Shown: one piece after another, positions 57,152-64,000 of the stretch
Layout: each line of letters starts with the position of its first letter
How positions within the stretch are numbered: position 1 is the stretch's first letter
From: Dyella amyloliquefaciens
GTDB lineage: Bacteria; Pseudomonadota; Gammaproteobacteria; Xanthomonadales; Rhodanobacteraceae
Direction: 5' to 3'
NCBI RefSeq assembly: GCF_004296575.1
Contig: NZ_SAYT01000004.1
Location: 283,507 to 347,506, forward strand
Length of the DNA stretch: 64,000 nt
The notes under the pieces: generated by a model
The model's database searches: none
Seen by the model: the letters and a program-made list of their open reading frames with translations, nothing else
Told to the model about the DNA's origin: nothing
Position numbers and translations under genes: made by a program

Positions 57152-57766
57152 GTTGGTGCCCCGGCCACAGGGGTTGCCGGGTTACCGCCCTCATGACCGC
57201 CTTGCGGCGGAAGACTGTCGAACCATTCGTGCGTTCAAATCCTCGGCAGGAATCGAAAGTACCGTTGCCAGCTGCGATAGGCGCGCCGACGTTGCTCCGG
57301 GGCCATCCCGGGGCGTTGCCTGTCCGCCGCCGTGGTTTTCCCTGCCACGGTGATCGGTGCGTCGTCGCAGCTGGCCTTCCCCCTTCCCGCCTGTGCAAGG
57401 CATATGCAGCAAGCGCTGTGCCAACCGGGAAAATCGCGCAGTAAAGCGGCCTGTGTGGCCGTTGATGACCCGAACCGGTGTTCGGGTGCGTCTTGCAGGT
57501 GTTACATCGAAGCCCCTGGTGGAACGTCCATGGTGGCTGGCAAGCCGCGCCGTTGTGCTGTTTCTGGCGAGTTGTAACATTTGAGTCACAGCGAACAGGG
57601 GAAAGTTGACACTCCTCCCGCGCCACCGCGTCCCATGCGCTCCGTGCAAAGCGGGGAAACAGGGCTTACGATGCGTGACGCGCCGCACCACGCTGCGGTG
57701 TTCCCCGAATCCGACTTCCTCAACCCCCTATGGCGCCGTCCCACCGGACGATGCCCGGAGTACGAC

Positions 57767-59002
57767 ATGCACGCGCAAGACCCGTCCGCCCAATCCCTGA
57801 TCGAACTCGGCAAGCGCTACTGGCTGCCGGTGTATCGACCGCGCGATGTGGTGCTGGATCACGGCAAGGGCTCGCGCGTGTGGGACACGGAGGGGCGCGA
57901 ATACATCGACCTGGGCGCCGGCATCGCGGTGAACGCGCTGGGCCATCAGGATCCCGACCTGCTGGAGGCACTCACCACGCAGGCGCACAAGCTGTGGCAC
58001 ACCAGCAACGTGTTCTACAGCGAGCCGCCGCTGCGTCTGGCCGAAGCCCTGGTGGAAGCCTCCGGTTTCGCCCAGCGCGTCTTCTTCTGCAACTCGGGCA
58101 CCGAGGCCAACGAGGCCGCGATCAAGCTCGTGCGCAAGTGGGCCACCGCGCAGGGTCGCGAAGCCGGCAAGCGCGTCATCGTCACGTTCCGCGGTTCCTT
58201 CCATGGCCGCACGCTGGCGGCGGTGACCGCCACCGCCCAGCCGAAGTACCAGGAAGGCTACGAGCCGCTGCCGGGTGGTTTCCGCTACCTCGACTTCAAC
58301 GACGTCGCGCAGCTGGAAGCCGCCTTCGCGCACGGTGACGTCGCCGCCGTGATGCTGGAGCCGGTGCAGGGCGAGGGCGGCGTGCTGCCCGCCGCGCCCG
58401 GTTTCCTCAAGCGCGTGCGTGAGCTGTGCGATCAGCACAACGCGCTGTTGGTGCTGGATGAAATCCAGTGCGGCATGGGTCGCACCGGCACGTTGTTCGC
58501 CCACGTGCAGGACGAGGTCACGCCGGACATCGTTACGCTGGCCAAGGCGCTGGGTTGCGGCTTCCCCATCGGCGCCATGCTGGCCGGCCCCAAGGTGGCC
58601 GAAACCATGCAGTTCGGCGCCCACGGCACGACCTTCGGCGGCAACCCGCTGGCCGCCTCGGTGGCGCGCGTGGCACTGCGCAAGCTGTCCTCGCCCGAGC
58701 TGTTGGCGAACGTGGCGCGCCAATCGCAGGCATTGCGTGAAGGTTTGCTGCGCATCAACGCCTCGCTCGACTTGTTCGACGAAGTGCGTGGCCGTGGCCT
58801 GATGCTGGGTGCGGTGCTGAAGGACACCCACAAGGGCAAGGCCGGCAGCATCCTCGATTTCGCCGCCGCGCACGGCCTGCTGGTGCTGCAGGCGGGTCCG
58901 GACGTGCTGCGCTTCGTGCCGCCGCTCAACCTGACCGATGAAGATCTCGCCGAAGGCCTCTCGCGGCTCGAGGCGGCCCTGCGCGACTACCTCGCCAGCT
59001 GA
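57767..59002 (+). CDS. argD: Acetylornithine/succinyldiaminopimelate aminotransferase-family enzyme
   Basis: A 411-residue class-III aminotransferase of the ArgD subgroup, which makes N-acetylornithine for arginine synthesis and can act in lysine synthesis. The PLP lysine is in PDIVTLAKALGCGFPIGAML. Motifs FFCNSGTEANEAAIKLVRKW, FRGSFHGRTLAAVTATAQPKYQEGYEP and HGTTFGGNPLAASVARVAL are family-typical. The ATG at 57767 is preferred because upstream residues show no similarity. No other arg gene is present. Class-III relatives such as AstC are possible. Confidence 0.92.
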   Translation: MHAQDPSAQSLIELGKRYWLPVYRPRDVVLDHGKGSRVWDTEGREYIDLGAGIAVNALGHQDPDLLEALTTQAHKLWHTSNVFYSEPPLRLAEALVEASGFAQRVFFCNSGTEANEAAIKLVRKWATAQGREAGKRVIVTFRGSFHGRTLAAVTATAQPKYQEGYEPLPGGFRYLDFNDVAQLEAAFAHGDVAAVMLEPVQGEGGVLPAAPGFLKRVRELCDQHNALLVLDEIQCGMGRTGTLFAHVQDEVTPDIVTLAKALGCGFPIGAMLAGPKVAETMQFGAHGTTFGGNPLAASVARVALRKLSSPELLANVARQSQALREGLLRINASLDLFDEVRGRGLMLGAVLKDTHKGKAGSILDFAAAHGLLVLQAGPDVLRFVPPLNLTDEDLAEGLSRLEAALRDYLAS

Positions 59003-59016
59003 GGCAAACCTTCCCT

Positions 59017-59100
59017 TGTAGGAGCGCACCCTGTGCGCGATCGCAGAGCCTCGTCGTCACCGCGTTGCAGGCTTTTCGCGCACTGGGTGCGCTCCTACAG
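59017..59100. repeat. REP-like inverted repeat, copy 5
   Basis: Arms TGTAGGAGCGCACCCTGTGC... (59017-59040) and the complement of the A-type arm (59076-59100), with a central T/A difference between the two arms. The loop is nearly identical to that of copy 3. Confidence 0.9.
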
Positions 59101-59137
59101 GGAGAGAAAGTCCTGCTCGGCCATACGGTGCTGCTTT

Positions 59138-59220
59138 TGCGGGAGCCCACCCGGTGGGCGACTGCGGAGCCTCGTCGGTGTCGCGCTGTAGTTTTGTCGC
59201 GCACAGGGTGCGCTCCCACA
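59138..59220. repeat. REP-like inverted repeat, copy 6 (degenerate)
   Basis: The left arm GCGGGAGCCCACCCGGTGGG... (59138-59162) has diverged by several compensated and uncompensated bases from the right arm GTCGCGCACAGGGTGCGCTC... (59196-59220). The loop shares GGAGCCTCGTC with copy 5. It stands in tandem with copy 5, 38 bases away. Confidence 0.75.
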
Positions 59221-59270
59221 ACGGCCGAGATCTCAACGGGCTCGCATGTACCGGTCCTACAAAGGCCGGC

Positions 59271-60143
59271 TCATCCTTCGTACTCGTCCGCGTGCAACGA
59301 GGCCCCGCAGCCCCGGCAATAGCGCGCGTCGGCCTGGTGCCCCTGCAGCTGGCATTGCGCGCAGGCCTGCTGTTGCCGTGCCTGGCGGATGCCGGTCGCC
59401 AGCTCCGCCGCAAAGATGCCCGTGGGCACGGCGATGATGCTGTAGCCCAGCAGCATGATCACCGACGTGACCATCTGCCCCAGCGCCGTGTGCGGGGTGA
59501 TGTCGCCGAAGCCCACCGTCGTCATGGTCACCACCGCCCAGTACATCGAGCGTGGAATGCTGGTATAGCCGTTTTCCGGCCCTTCGATCAGGTACATCAG
59601 CGCGCCGAAGATCAGCACCAGGGTGAGGATGGTGCTGAAGAACACGAAGATCTTGGGCCGGGCACGCAGGAAAGTCGCCCACAACATGTCCGCTTCGCCT
59701 ACGTAGCGGGTCAGCTTCAGCACGCGGAAGACGCGCAGGATGCGCAGCGCGCGCACCACCATCAGGTGCGGGCCGCCGGCGGCCAGCAGGGTCAGGTAAG
59801 TCGGCAGCACCGCGACCAGGTCGACGATGCCGTAGAAGCTGAAGGCGTAGCGGCGTGGCTGCGAGACGACCAGCAGGCGCGCCACGTACTCCACCGTGAA
59901 GGCGATGGTGAAGACCCATTCCAGCATCAGGAACAGGTGGCCCATCCTGGCGTGCAGGTCTTCGACCGTGTCCAGCACGGCGACCAGGATGCTGGAGAGG
60001 ATCGCCACCATCAGCACCAGGTCGAACAGTCGTCCGGGGGCGTCACCGTGACCGAAGATGATGTGGAACCAGCGCGCCCGCCAACCATGGTTCGACGCAG
60101 GTGCGAGGGTGCTGCCAGAGGAAGACCGCGGCTGTTCGCTCAT
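59271..60143 (-). CDS. Voltage-gated potassium channel-like ion transporter with C-terminal zinc ribbon
   Basis: A 290-residue six-helix channel. S1-S4 span about 38-150, with S4 carrying regularly spaced arginines (RALRILRVFRVLKLTRY, 131-147). The pore has the K+ filter TVGFGD (209-214) between S5 (165-187) and S6 (222-250). The C-terminus carries Cys261, Cys264, Cys276 and Cys279 (CAQC...CRGC), forming a likely zinc ribbon. It is predicted to be a tetrameric K+ channel in the inner membrane. Confidence 0.92.
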   Translation of the reverse strand: MSEQPRSSSGSTLAPASNHGWRARWFHIIFGHGDAPGRLFDLVLMVAILSSILVAVLDTVEDLHARMGHLFLMLEWVFTIAFTVEYVARLLVVSQPRRYAFSFYGIVDLVAVLPTYLTLLAAGGPHLMVVRALRILRVFRVLKLTRYVGEADMLWATFLRARPKIFVFFSTILTLVLIFGALMYLIEGPENGYTSIPRSMYWAVVTMTTVGFGDITPHTALGQMVTSVIMLLGYSIIAVPTGIFAAELATGIRQARQQQACAQCQLQGHQADARYCRGCGASLHADEYEG

Positions 60144-60214
60144 GCTGTAGCCCTGACACGCGATGGTGTCAGCATAGCGCTGCAGTCACTGTCAGCGCCC
60201 TCAGCAGCACAGAG

Positions 60215-60820
60215 TCAGGGCAGGTCGAATCGAGCGAGCGTACTCCGCAGGCCGGCCAGATCCTGATAGTGGTGGGCGTAAAGACCTGCCTGCAACGCGC
60301 CCTCCACGTTGGACAGGTTGTCGTCGACGAACAAGGTGGCGTCCGCCGGCATCGACAAGCGGGCAAGGCAGCTCAGGTAGACCCGGGGATCCGGTTTGCT
60401 GGCGCCGAATTCGGCGGACGCGAAGGAGCGGCCTTCGAACAGAGGAAACAGTGCCGGAACGATTCGTGGCAGCTGCTGTACAAGCAGCAGGCTATTGTTG
60501 GTCAGCACGGCGACCGTCACGCGCTCCGCCAGCGACTTCGCCAGCGCGAGCAGCTCGGGCCGGAGGCGGGTGGCTTCGCGCCGCGCCGCTGTCCACGCCT
60601 CGACGCTTACCGGGCGCCTGAGATATGCCCCCAGCGCATCGAGGTAGGCCTGTGACGTCAGTTCGCCACGGTCCGCCGCATCCTCGATGCCTGACTGATA
60701 GATGGCTGCATATACCGCTTCCGGCGTGCTGTCGATGGCCTGGGCCAGATGGCCGACGCGGATCGAACGATCGTAGTCGGCCAGCACCTCGTCCAGGTCG
60801 AACAGCACGCAGCGAAGCAT
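60215..60820 (-). CDS. HAD-superfamily hydrolase
   Basis: A 201-residue HAD phosphatase-like enzyme. The nucleophile motif is CVLFDLDEVLADYD (Asp8, Asp10), with Glu rather than the usual Gly after the second Asp. The VLTNNSLLL segment is motif II and DATLFVDDNLSNVEGALQAG is the motif III/IV region. It resembles the YihX/epoxide hydrolase-like HAD group. The substrate is not predictable. It follows hemL by four bases on the same strand, so it is probably the last gene of a thiE-hemL-HAD operon. Confidence 0.88.
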   Translation of the reverse strand: MLRCVLFDLDEVLADYDRSIRVGHLAQAIDSTPEAVYAAIYQSGIEDAADRGELTSQAYLDALGAYLRRPVSVEAWTAARREATRLRPELLALAKSLAERVTVAVLTNNSLLLVQQLPRIVPALFPLFEGRSFASAEFGASKPDPRVYLSCLARLSMPADATLFVDDNLSNVEGALQAGLYAHHYQDLAGLRSTLARFDLP

Positions 60821-60824
60821 GTGC

Positions 60825-62120
60825 TTATCCCGCGCGCGCCGCCTTCATCGCGCCGCGCGCCGCTTCCAGCGTGTCGGCAATGTCCTGCTCGCTGTGTGCG
60901 CTGGAGACGAAGCCGGCCTCGAACGCCGAGGGCGCGAGGTACACACCACGCTCCAGCATGCCGTGGAAGAAGCGGTTGAACATCGCCGTATCCGCTGCCG
61001 TCGCCTGCGCGTAGCTCCCCACGGTTTCGCCTGTGAAGAACAGGCCGAACATGCCGCCCACGTGGTTCGTGCTGAACGGGATGCCTTCGCCATCGGCGAT
61101 CGCCTGCAGGCCATCGGTAAGCAGGCGCGTGCGCGCGGCGAGCTTGTCGTAGAAGCCCGGCGCCTGGATCAGCTCCAGCATGGCCAGGCCCGCGGCCATC
61201 GCCACCGGATTACCCGAGAGCGTGCCGGCCTGGTAGATCGGGCCCGCCGGCGCGATCTGCTGCATGAGATCGCGACGGCCGCCGTAGGCGCCCACCGGCA
61301 TGCCGCCGCCGATGATCTTGCCGAAGGTGGTGAGGTCCGGTGTCACGCCGTAGTACGCCTGGGCGCCACCCAGCGCCACGCGGAAGCCGGTCATCACTTC
61401 GTCGAAGATCAGCAGCGCGCCATGCTTCGTGCACAGCTCGCGCAATGCCTGCAGGTAGCCGTCCTTCGGCGGAATGCAGTTCATGTTGCCGGCCACCGGC
61501 TCGATGATCAGGCCGGCGATGTCATGGCCGTGTTCGTCGAACAAGCGCACCGCGGCGTCGATGTCGTTGTAGGCAAGGGTGAGCGTGAGGTCGGCATTCG
61601 CCTTGGGCACACCCGGCGAGGTAGGTACGCCGAAGGTGAGCGCGCCGGAGCCCGCCTTTACCAGGAAGCTGTCGCCATGGCCGTGGTAGCAGCCTTCGAA
61701 CTTCACGATGAGGTTGCGGCCCGTCGCGCCGCGCGCAAGGCGGATCGCCGACATGGTGGCTTCCGTGCCCGAGTTGACCATGCGCACCATGTCGATCGAT
61801 GGGATCAGGCGCGTGATCGTTTCAGCCATGGTCACTTCGGCCGGGCAGGGCGTGCCGTAGGAGAGGCCGTTCTTGACCGCACGCTCCACCGCCTCCCGCA
61901 CGTCCGGATGGTTGTGGCCCACGATCATCGGGCCCCACGAGCCCACGTAGTCGATATAGCGCTTGCCTTCGACGTCCCACAGATAGGCGCCATCGGCCCG
62001 CGCCGTGAAGAACGGTTCGCCGCCCACCGACTTGAAGGCGCGCACCGGCGAATTCACGCCGCCGGGCATCAGCTGCTGCGCGCGTTGGAAAAGCTCATGG
62101 TTGGTGGTCATCGTTGACAC
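60825..62120 (-). CDS. hemL: Glutamate-1-semialdehyde 2,1-aminomutase
   Basis: A 431-residue PLP enzyme that makes 5-aminolevulinate in the C5 tetrapyrrole pathway. The start [29 protein letters not shown] includes the N-terminal gate residues. Motifs [22 protein letters not shown] [40 protein letters not shown] and the PLP lysine segment [18 protein letters not shown] are clear. Its ATG directly follows the thiE stop with no gap, so translation is coupled. An ATG three codons in is an alternative. Confidence 0.97.
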   Translation of the reverse strand: MSTMTTNHELFQRAQQLMPGGVNSPVRAFKSVGGEPFFTARADGAYLWDVEGKRYIDYVGSWGPMIVGHNHPDVREAVERAVKNGLSYGTPCPAEVTMAETITRLIPSIDMVRMVNSGTEATMSAIRLARGATGRNLIVKFEGCYHGHGDSFLVKAGSGALTFGVPTSPGVPKANADLTLTLAYNDIDAAVRLFDEHGHDIAGLIIEPVAGNMNCIPPKDGYLQALRELCTKHGALLIFDEVMTGFRVALGGAQAYYGVTPDLTTFGKIIGGGMPVGAYGGRRDLMQQIAPAGPIYQAGTLSGNPVAMAAGLAMLELIQAPGFYDKLAARTRLLTDGLQAIADGEGIPFSTNHVGGMFGLFFTGETVGSYAQATAADTAMFNRFFHGMLERGVYLAPSAFEAGFVSSAHSEQDIADTLEAARGAMKAARAG

Positions 62121-62744
62121 TCAATGCGAAGTGAAAAGTTGGGCGAAACCCGCGGCGGCGCCGCGTACGTCAGGGTCACCGAATACGGCCGAAATCACGG
62201 CCAGATAGTCCGCGCCGGCGTCGATCAGGGATCCGCCATTGTCCGGCGTGATGCCCCCGATCGCCACCCGGGGCAATCCCAGCGCGGCGGTCTGTCGCAG
62301 CAGTTCGAACGAGGCGCGTCGTGCATGGGGCTTCGTGGGCGACGGAAAAAACGCACCGAACGCGAGGTAATCGGCACCGGCCGCCGCCAACTGGCGGGCA
62401 CGCGCGGCCGAGTCGTAGCAGGACACGCCGATGATGGCGTCCGGCCCCAATACGGCCCGTGCGGCGGCGATGTCGCCATCGTCCTCGCCCAGATGGACAC
62501 CCGCGGCGCCTGCGGCGTGGGCCAGCTGTACGTCGTCATTGACGATCATCGGCACCTTGCGTGCGGCGCAGAGGGCCCGAATGGCGCGCGCCTCGGTGAG
62601 GCGACGGGCCTGATCGGTGGTCTTGTCCCTGTACTGCAGCAGCTTCGCGCCGCCGGCCAGGGCCAGCGCCACCACCTCCAGCAGATTCGGGCGGGGGCCA
62701 TCGGTAATCACGTAAAGGCCGCGGCCCTTAAGTAGGGGATGCAT
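62121..62744 (-). CDS. thiE: Thiamine-phosphate synthase
   Basis: A 207-residue TIM-barrel enzyme that joins HMP-pyrophosphate and thiazole phosphate. Motifs are GLYVITDG, LLQYRDKT (diphosphate), VNDDVQLAHAAGAAGVHLGEDD, IGVSCYDS, DYLAFGAFFPSPTKP and AIGGITPDN. The start is either the ATG at 62744 (GGA upstream) or at 62753. It is the first gene of the leftward thiE-hemL-HAD set and is divergent from rubredoxin. No riboswitch is seen upstream, unlike thiC. Confidence 0.96.
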   Translation of the reverse strand: MHPLLKGRGLYVITDGPRPNLLEVVALALAGGAKLLQYRDKTTDQARRLTEARAIRALCAARKVPMIVNDDVQLAHAAGAAGVHLGEDDGDIAAARAVLGPDAIIGVSCYDSAARARQLAAAGADYLAFGAFFPSPTKPHARRASFELLRQTAALGLPRVAIGGITPDNGGSLIDAGADYLAVISAVFGDPDVRGAAAGFAQLFTSH

Positions 62745-62839
62745 CGGTTCCATCCTGAAAAAACGGGGCCATACGCTTTCGCATCGGCGGGGGAGTTGCG
62801 AGAATGCTCCTCTTATTCTCCATATCAAGCCATCCAGCG

Positions 62840-63037
62840 ATGAATCAGAGCACCAACGAAACCGGGACCTTTCGCAAGTGGATGTGTGTCGTTTGCGGCT
62901 TCATCTATGACGAGGCGCTGGGCGTTCCCGATGAAGGTATCGAACCCGGCACGCGTTGGGCCGATGTGCCCGATACCTGGACGTGCCCGGATTGCGGCGC
63001 GACCAAGGACGATTTCGAGATGATCGAAATCGACTGA
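62840..63037 (+). CDS. Rubredoxin
   Basis: A 65-residue one-iron electron carrier. Four cysteines are in two CxxCG knuckles: WMCVVCGFIYDEALGVPDEGIEPGTRW and TWTCPDCGATKDDFEMI. It passes electrons to hydroxylases or oxygen-stress reductases. No partner (alkane hydroxylase or rubredoxin reductase) is nearby. The ATG at 62840 was chosen over a longer open frame for homology reasons. It is divergent from thiE with about 90 bases between starts. Confidence 0.96.
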   Translation: MNQSTNETGTFRKWMCVVCGFIYDEALGVPDEGIEPGTRWADVPDTWTCPDCGATKDDFEMIEID

Positions 63038-63059
63038 TTTCGCTCTCCGCGTTGCCCGC

Positions 63060-63098
63060 AAACGGCCCGATTCCGTCATCGTACGGACCGGGCCGTTT
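63060..63098 (+). terminator. Probable terminator hairpin downstream of rubredoxin
   Basis: AAACGGCCCG (63060-63069) pairs with CGGGCCGTTT (63089-63098), with a nested CCGT/ACGG pair inside. A modest T-rich tail (GCTTATAT) follows. Confidence 0.65.
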
Positions 63099-63156
63099 GC
63101 TTATATAGCTCCTGCACGCCGGCAGCGATGGCGCGCGACCACGCAGGAGCAGCACC

Positions 63157-63369
63157 ATGCAGCAGTTCATTCCGTTCGAAGACGACTGGGACGCCCTGGA
63201 AAACCTCCGTCCCGACATGCTCATCCCGTATCACGTCGGCGTGCCCTGCCGACACGACCTGGCAGCTGCAAATCATTGCACCGGTTCCACGGCCCCTTCG
63301 ATGTCCAGCTCGTCTCCCGCCGTCGCACCGATTTTTGCCGCCGTTCCCTCGGGAAGCTCCAATACGTAG
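63157..63369 (+). CDS. Short ORF of unknown origin, possibly a truncated gene
   Basis: A 70-residue frame beginning MQQFIPFEDDWDALENLRP, with AGGAG seven bases upstream. The first 35 residues look protein-like and acidic-aromatic. The rest is Ala/Ser-rich and runs antisense to the decayed DUF192 gene, which suggests that only the N-terminus belongs to a true gene and the remainder is accidental. I do not recognise a family. Confidence 0.4.
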   Translation: MQQFIPFEDDWDALENLRPDMLIPYHVGVPCRHDLAAANHCTGSTAPSMSSSSPAVAPIFAAVPSGSSNT

Positions 63370-63634
63370 CGCGAGGCGGTTGCTCGCGTAGCTGGGACCG
63401 GGATCGGCCCTGCACGGATACCCATCGACGGTCGCCGTCGAAATAAAGGATATCCAGAGGGCTGAGCGTGTTCGTTATCCAGAGCCAGCGCAGGCCCTCA
63501 TCGGGAAAGACGAACAGCATGCTCTGATGGCGCGGGAGTTCGGTGCGCAACATGAATCCGCGCTCCCGGACGCATCGCTGTTCGCGAGCGGCGTGGCGAG
63601 AGCCGATGGCCGTGCGAGCGAACGGCTGGCGCAT
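63273..63634 (-). pseudogene. Frameshifted DUF192-family protein gene
   Basis: Two reading frames together spell a DUF192 domain. One frame gives RERGFMLRTELPRHQSMLFVFPDEG, then ITNTLSPLDILYFDGDRRWVSVQ. After a shift near 63415, the other gives a short P-rich linker, RYVLELPEGTAAKIGAT, then AGDELDIEGAVEPVQ before a stop at 63273-63275. No single frame carries both halves, and the N-terminus is poorly conserved and lacks a signal peptide. A disabling indel, or a sequencing error, near 63410-63420 explains it. Intact relatives are small secreted proteins of unknown function. Confidence 0.8.
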
Positions 63635-63884
63635 TGATTGCGGAAACCGCGCTGGCTAGGGCAAATAGCAAAGGCGCCAGTGGTCGCCGCTTCGATAGGT
63701 AGGCCCGTTATATAGGTGCGCGCGAATGTAACGAACCGTGCATTTGTCATCGCAGTGAAAAAAAATCGTCTGCACCCCTTCCCATATTTGGGGGGGCACG
63801 CTATTATTTTCCTCCCCCGTCGAGACGTTCTCCGACGCGGGGTTCCACCAAAAACCCGGCAGCAAAAATTCTTCGCTGAAGGTG

Positions 63885-63912
63885 TTGACGGACAGGAAAA
63901 ACGATGTAAGAT
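63885..63912 (+). promoter_or_regulatory. Strong promoter, probably of an rRNA operon
   Basis: TTGACG (63885-63890), a 16-base spacer, TAAGAT (63907-63912). The upstream 60 bases are A-rich, suggesting an UP-like element. A leader without any coding frame follows to the window edge. Confidence 0.75.
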
Positions 63913-63973
63913 GAGCGGCTCACTCGGAACGAAATGTTCTGAAGCGGAAACGGAAACGGTCCGCAAGTGATTG

Positions 63974-63985
63974 AGATCTTTGACA
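63974..63985 (+). promoter_or_regulatory. boxA-like antitermination element of an rRNA leader
   Basis: AGATCTTTGACA resembles the E. coli rrn boxA (TGCTCTTTAACA). Its position about 60 bases after the promoter, followed by GTGTGCGCAGG, is typical of the leader just before 16S rRNA in Xanthomonadales. Confidence 0.6.
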
Positions 63986-64000
63986 GTGTGCGCAGGTGAC

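Larger units (their letters stand above)
56951..57766. other. 816-base gap with two large inverted structures and no supported gene
   Basis: No open frame in this stretch shows convincing family similarity. Two structures stand out: a 19-base inverted repeat (57001-57085) and a GC-rich hairpin (57112-57151). Further on, TGTTACA (57500-57506) and its complement TGTAACA (57573-57579) are 73 bases apart. The region between the activator and argD may hold promoters, an untranslated RNA or a decayed gene. Confidence 0.6.

Noticed and set aside
57231..57250. T-loop-like GTTCAAATCC, suggesting a tRNA
   Set aside because: Flanking bases do not pair as a T-stem, and no acceptor, D-stem or anticodon arm can be built around it.
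57191..57691. 166-codon leftward open frame in the 816-base gap
   Set aside because: It is Arg/His-rich, with no family resemblance or ribosome site, and overlaps the argD leader. It is better explained by base composition.
57581..57766. N-terminal extension of argD by 62 codons
   Set aside because: The added residues show no aminotransferase similarity, and the ATG at 57767 gives the normal family length.

Overview
This is an ordinary chromosomal stretch of a high-GC gammaproteobacterium. The gene content and order point to the Xanthomonadales, most likely the Rhodanobacteraceae (Luteibacter, Dyella or Rhodanobacter type). The indications are the dsbD-tlpA-aroQ-accB-accC run next to cutA and groESL, the waaA/tolC/pcm/TetR/thiC order, a short adenylate kinase beside mpl, a thiE-hemL pair divergent from rubredoxin, and a VpsR/FleQ-like sigma-54 activator. 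The genus is inference. No phage, insertion sequence, CRISPR array, tRNA or complete rRNA gene is visible.

Layout. 1-4.4 kb: leftward redox, shikimate and fatty-acid genes. 4.5-8.1 kb: EamA exporter, GST, a divergent MocR regulator and cutA. 8.2-10.6 kb: heat-shock control region and groES-groEL. 10.6-18.1 kb: a beta-propeller protein, a GAF-GGDEF cyclase, then DUF535 - ECF sigma - FecR - TonB receptor. 18.1-27.9 kb: a repetitive periplasmic protein, an LTA-synthase-like enzyme, glnE, an ELM1-family protein, a RutE-like reductase, YceI, a Yip1 protein and a small zinc protein. 28-34.7 kb: envelope polysaccharide genes (GT4, O-antigen ligase, GT2, DUF535, LpxL-type acyltransferase, waaA). 34.7-40.2 kb: tolC, pcm, a TetR regulator and riboswitch-controlled thiC. 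40.4-50.5 kb: ferritin-like protein, pyrophosphatase, prolyl hydroxylase, S9 peptidase, H+-pyrophosphatase, RcnB, a hydrolase, PPi-dependent phosphofructokinase and a VOC protein. 50.6-57 kb: adk, mpl, LON-domain, SDR, HIT, gloA and the sigma-54 activator. 57-63 kb: an 816-base gap, argD, a voltage-gated channel, HAD, hemL, thiE and rubredoxin. 63-64 kb: a frameshifted DUF192 gene, then a strong promoter and a boxA-like leader that look like the start of an rRNA operon just outside the window.

Genes that work together. Three PPi-handling enzymes (soluble PPase, K+-independent membrane H+-PPase and a PPi-type phosphofructokinase) sit within 9 kb, which suggests a pyrophosphate-linked energy economy. 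The groESL region carries a near-consensus sigma-32 promoter, a sigma-70-like promoter and a CIRCE operator. The ECF/FecR/TonB receptor set is a complete cell-surface signalling system whose first gene is a DUF535 protein overlapping the sigma factor by one base. A six-copy family of about 85-base inverted repeats is scattered through intergenic spaces.

The best leads for new biology are the DUF535-headed surface-signalling operon, the perfect CRP/Clp palindrome upstream of the sigma-54 activator, the large inverted repeat in the 57-kb gap, the zinc-ribbon tail on the voltage-gated channel, and the duplicated N-terminal domain of DsbD. None of these amounts to a clearly undescribed system on sequence alone.
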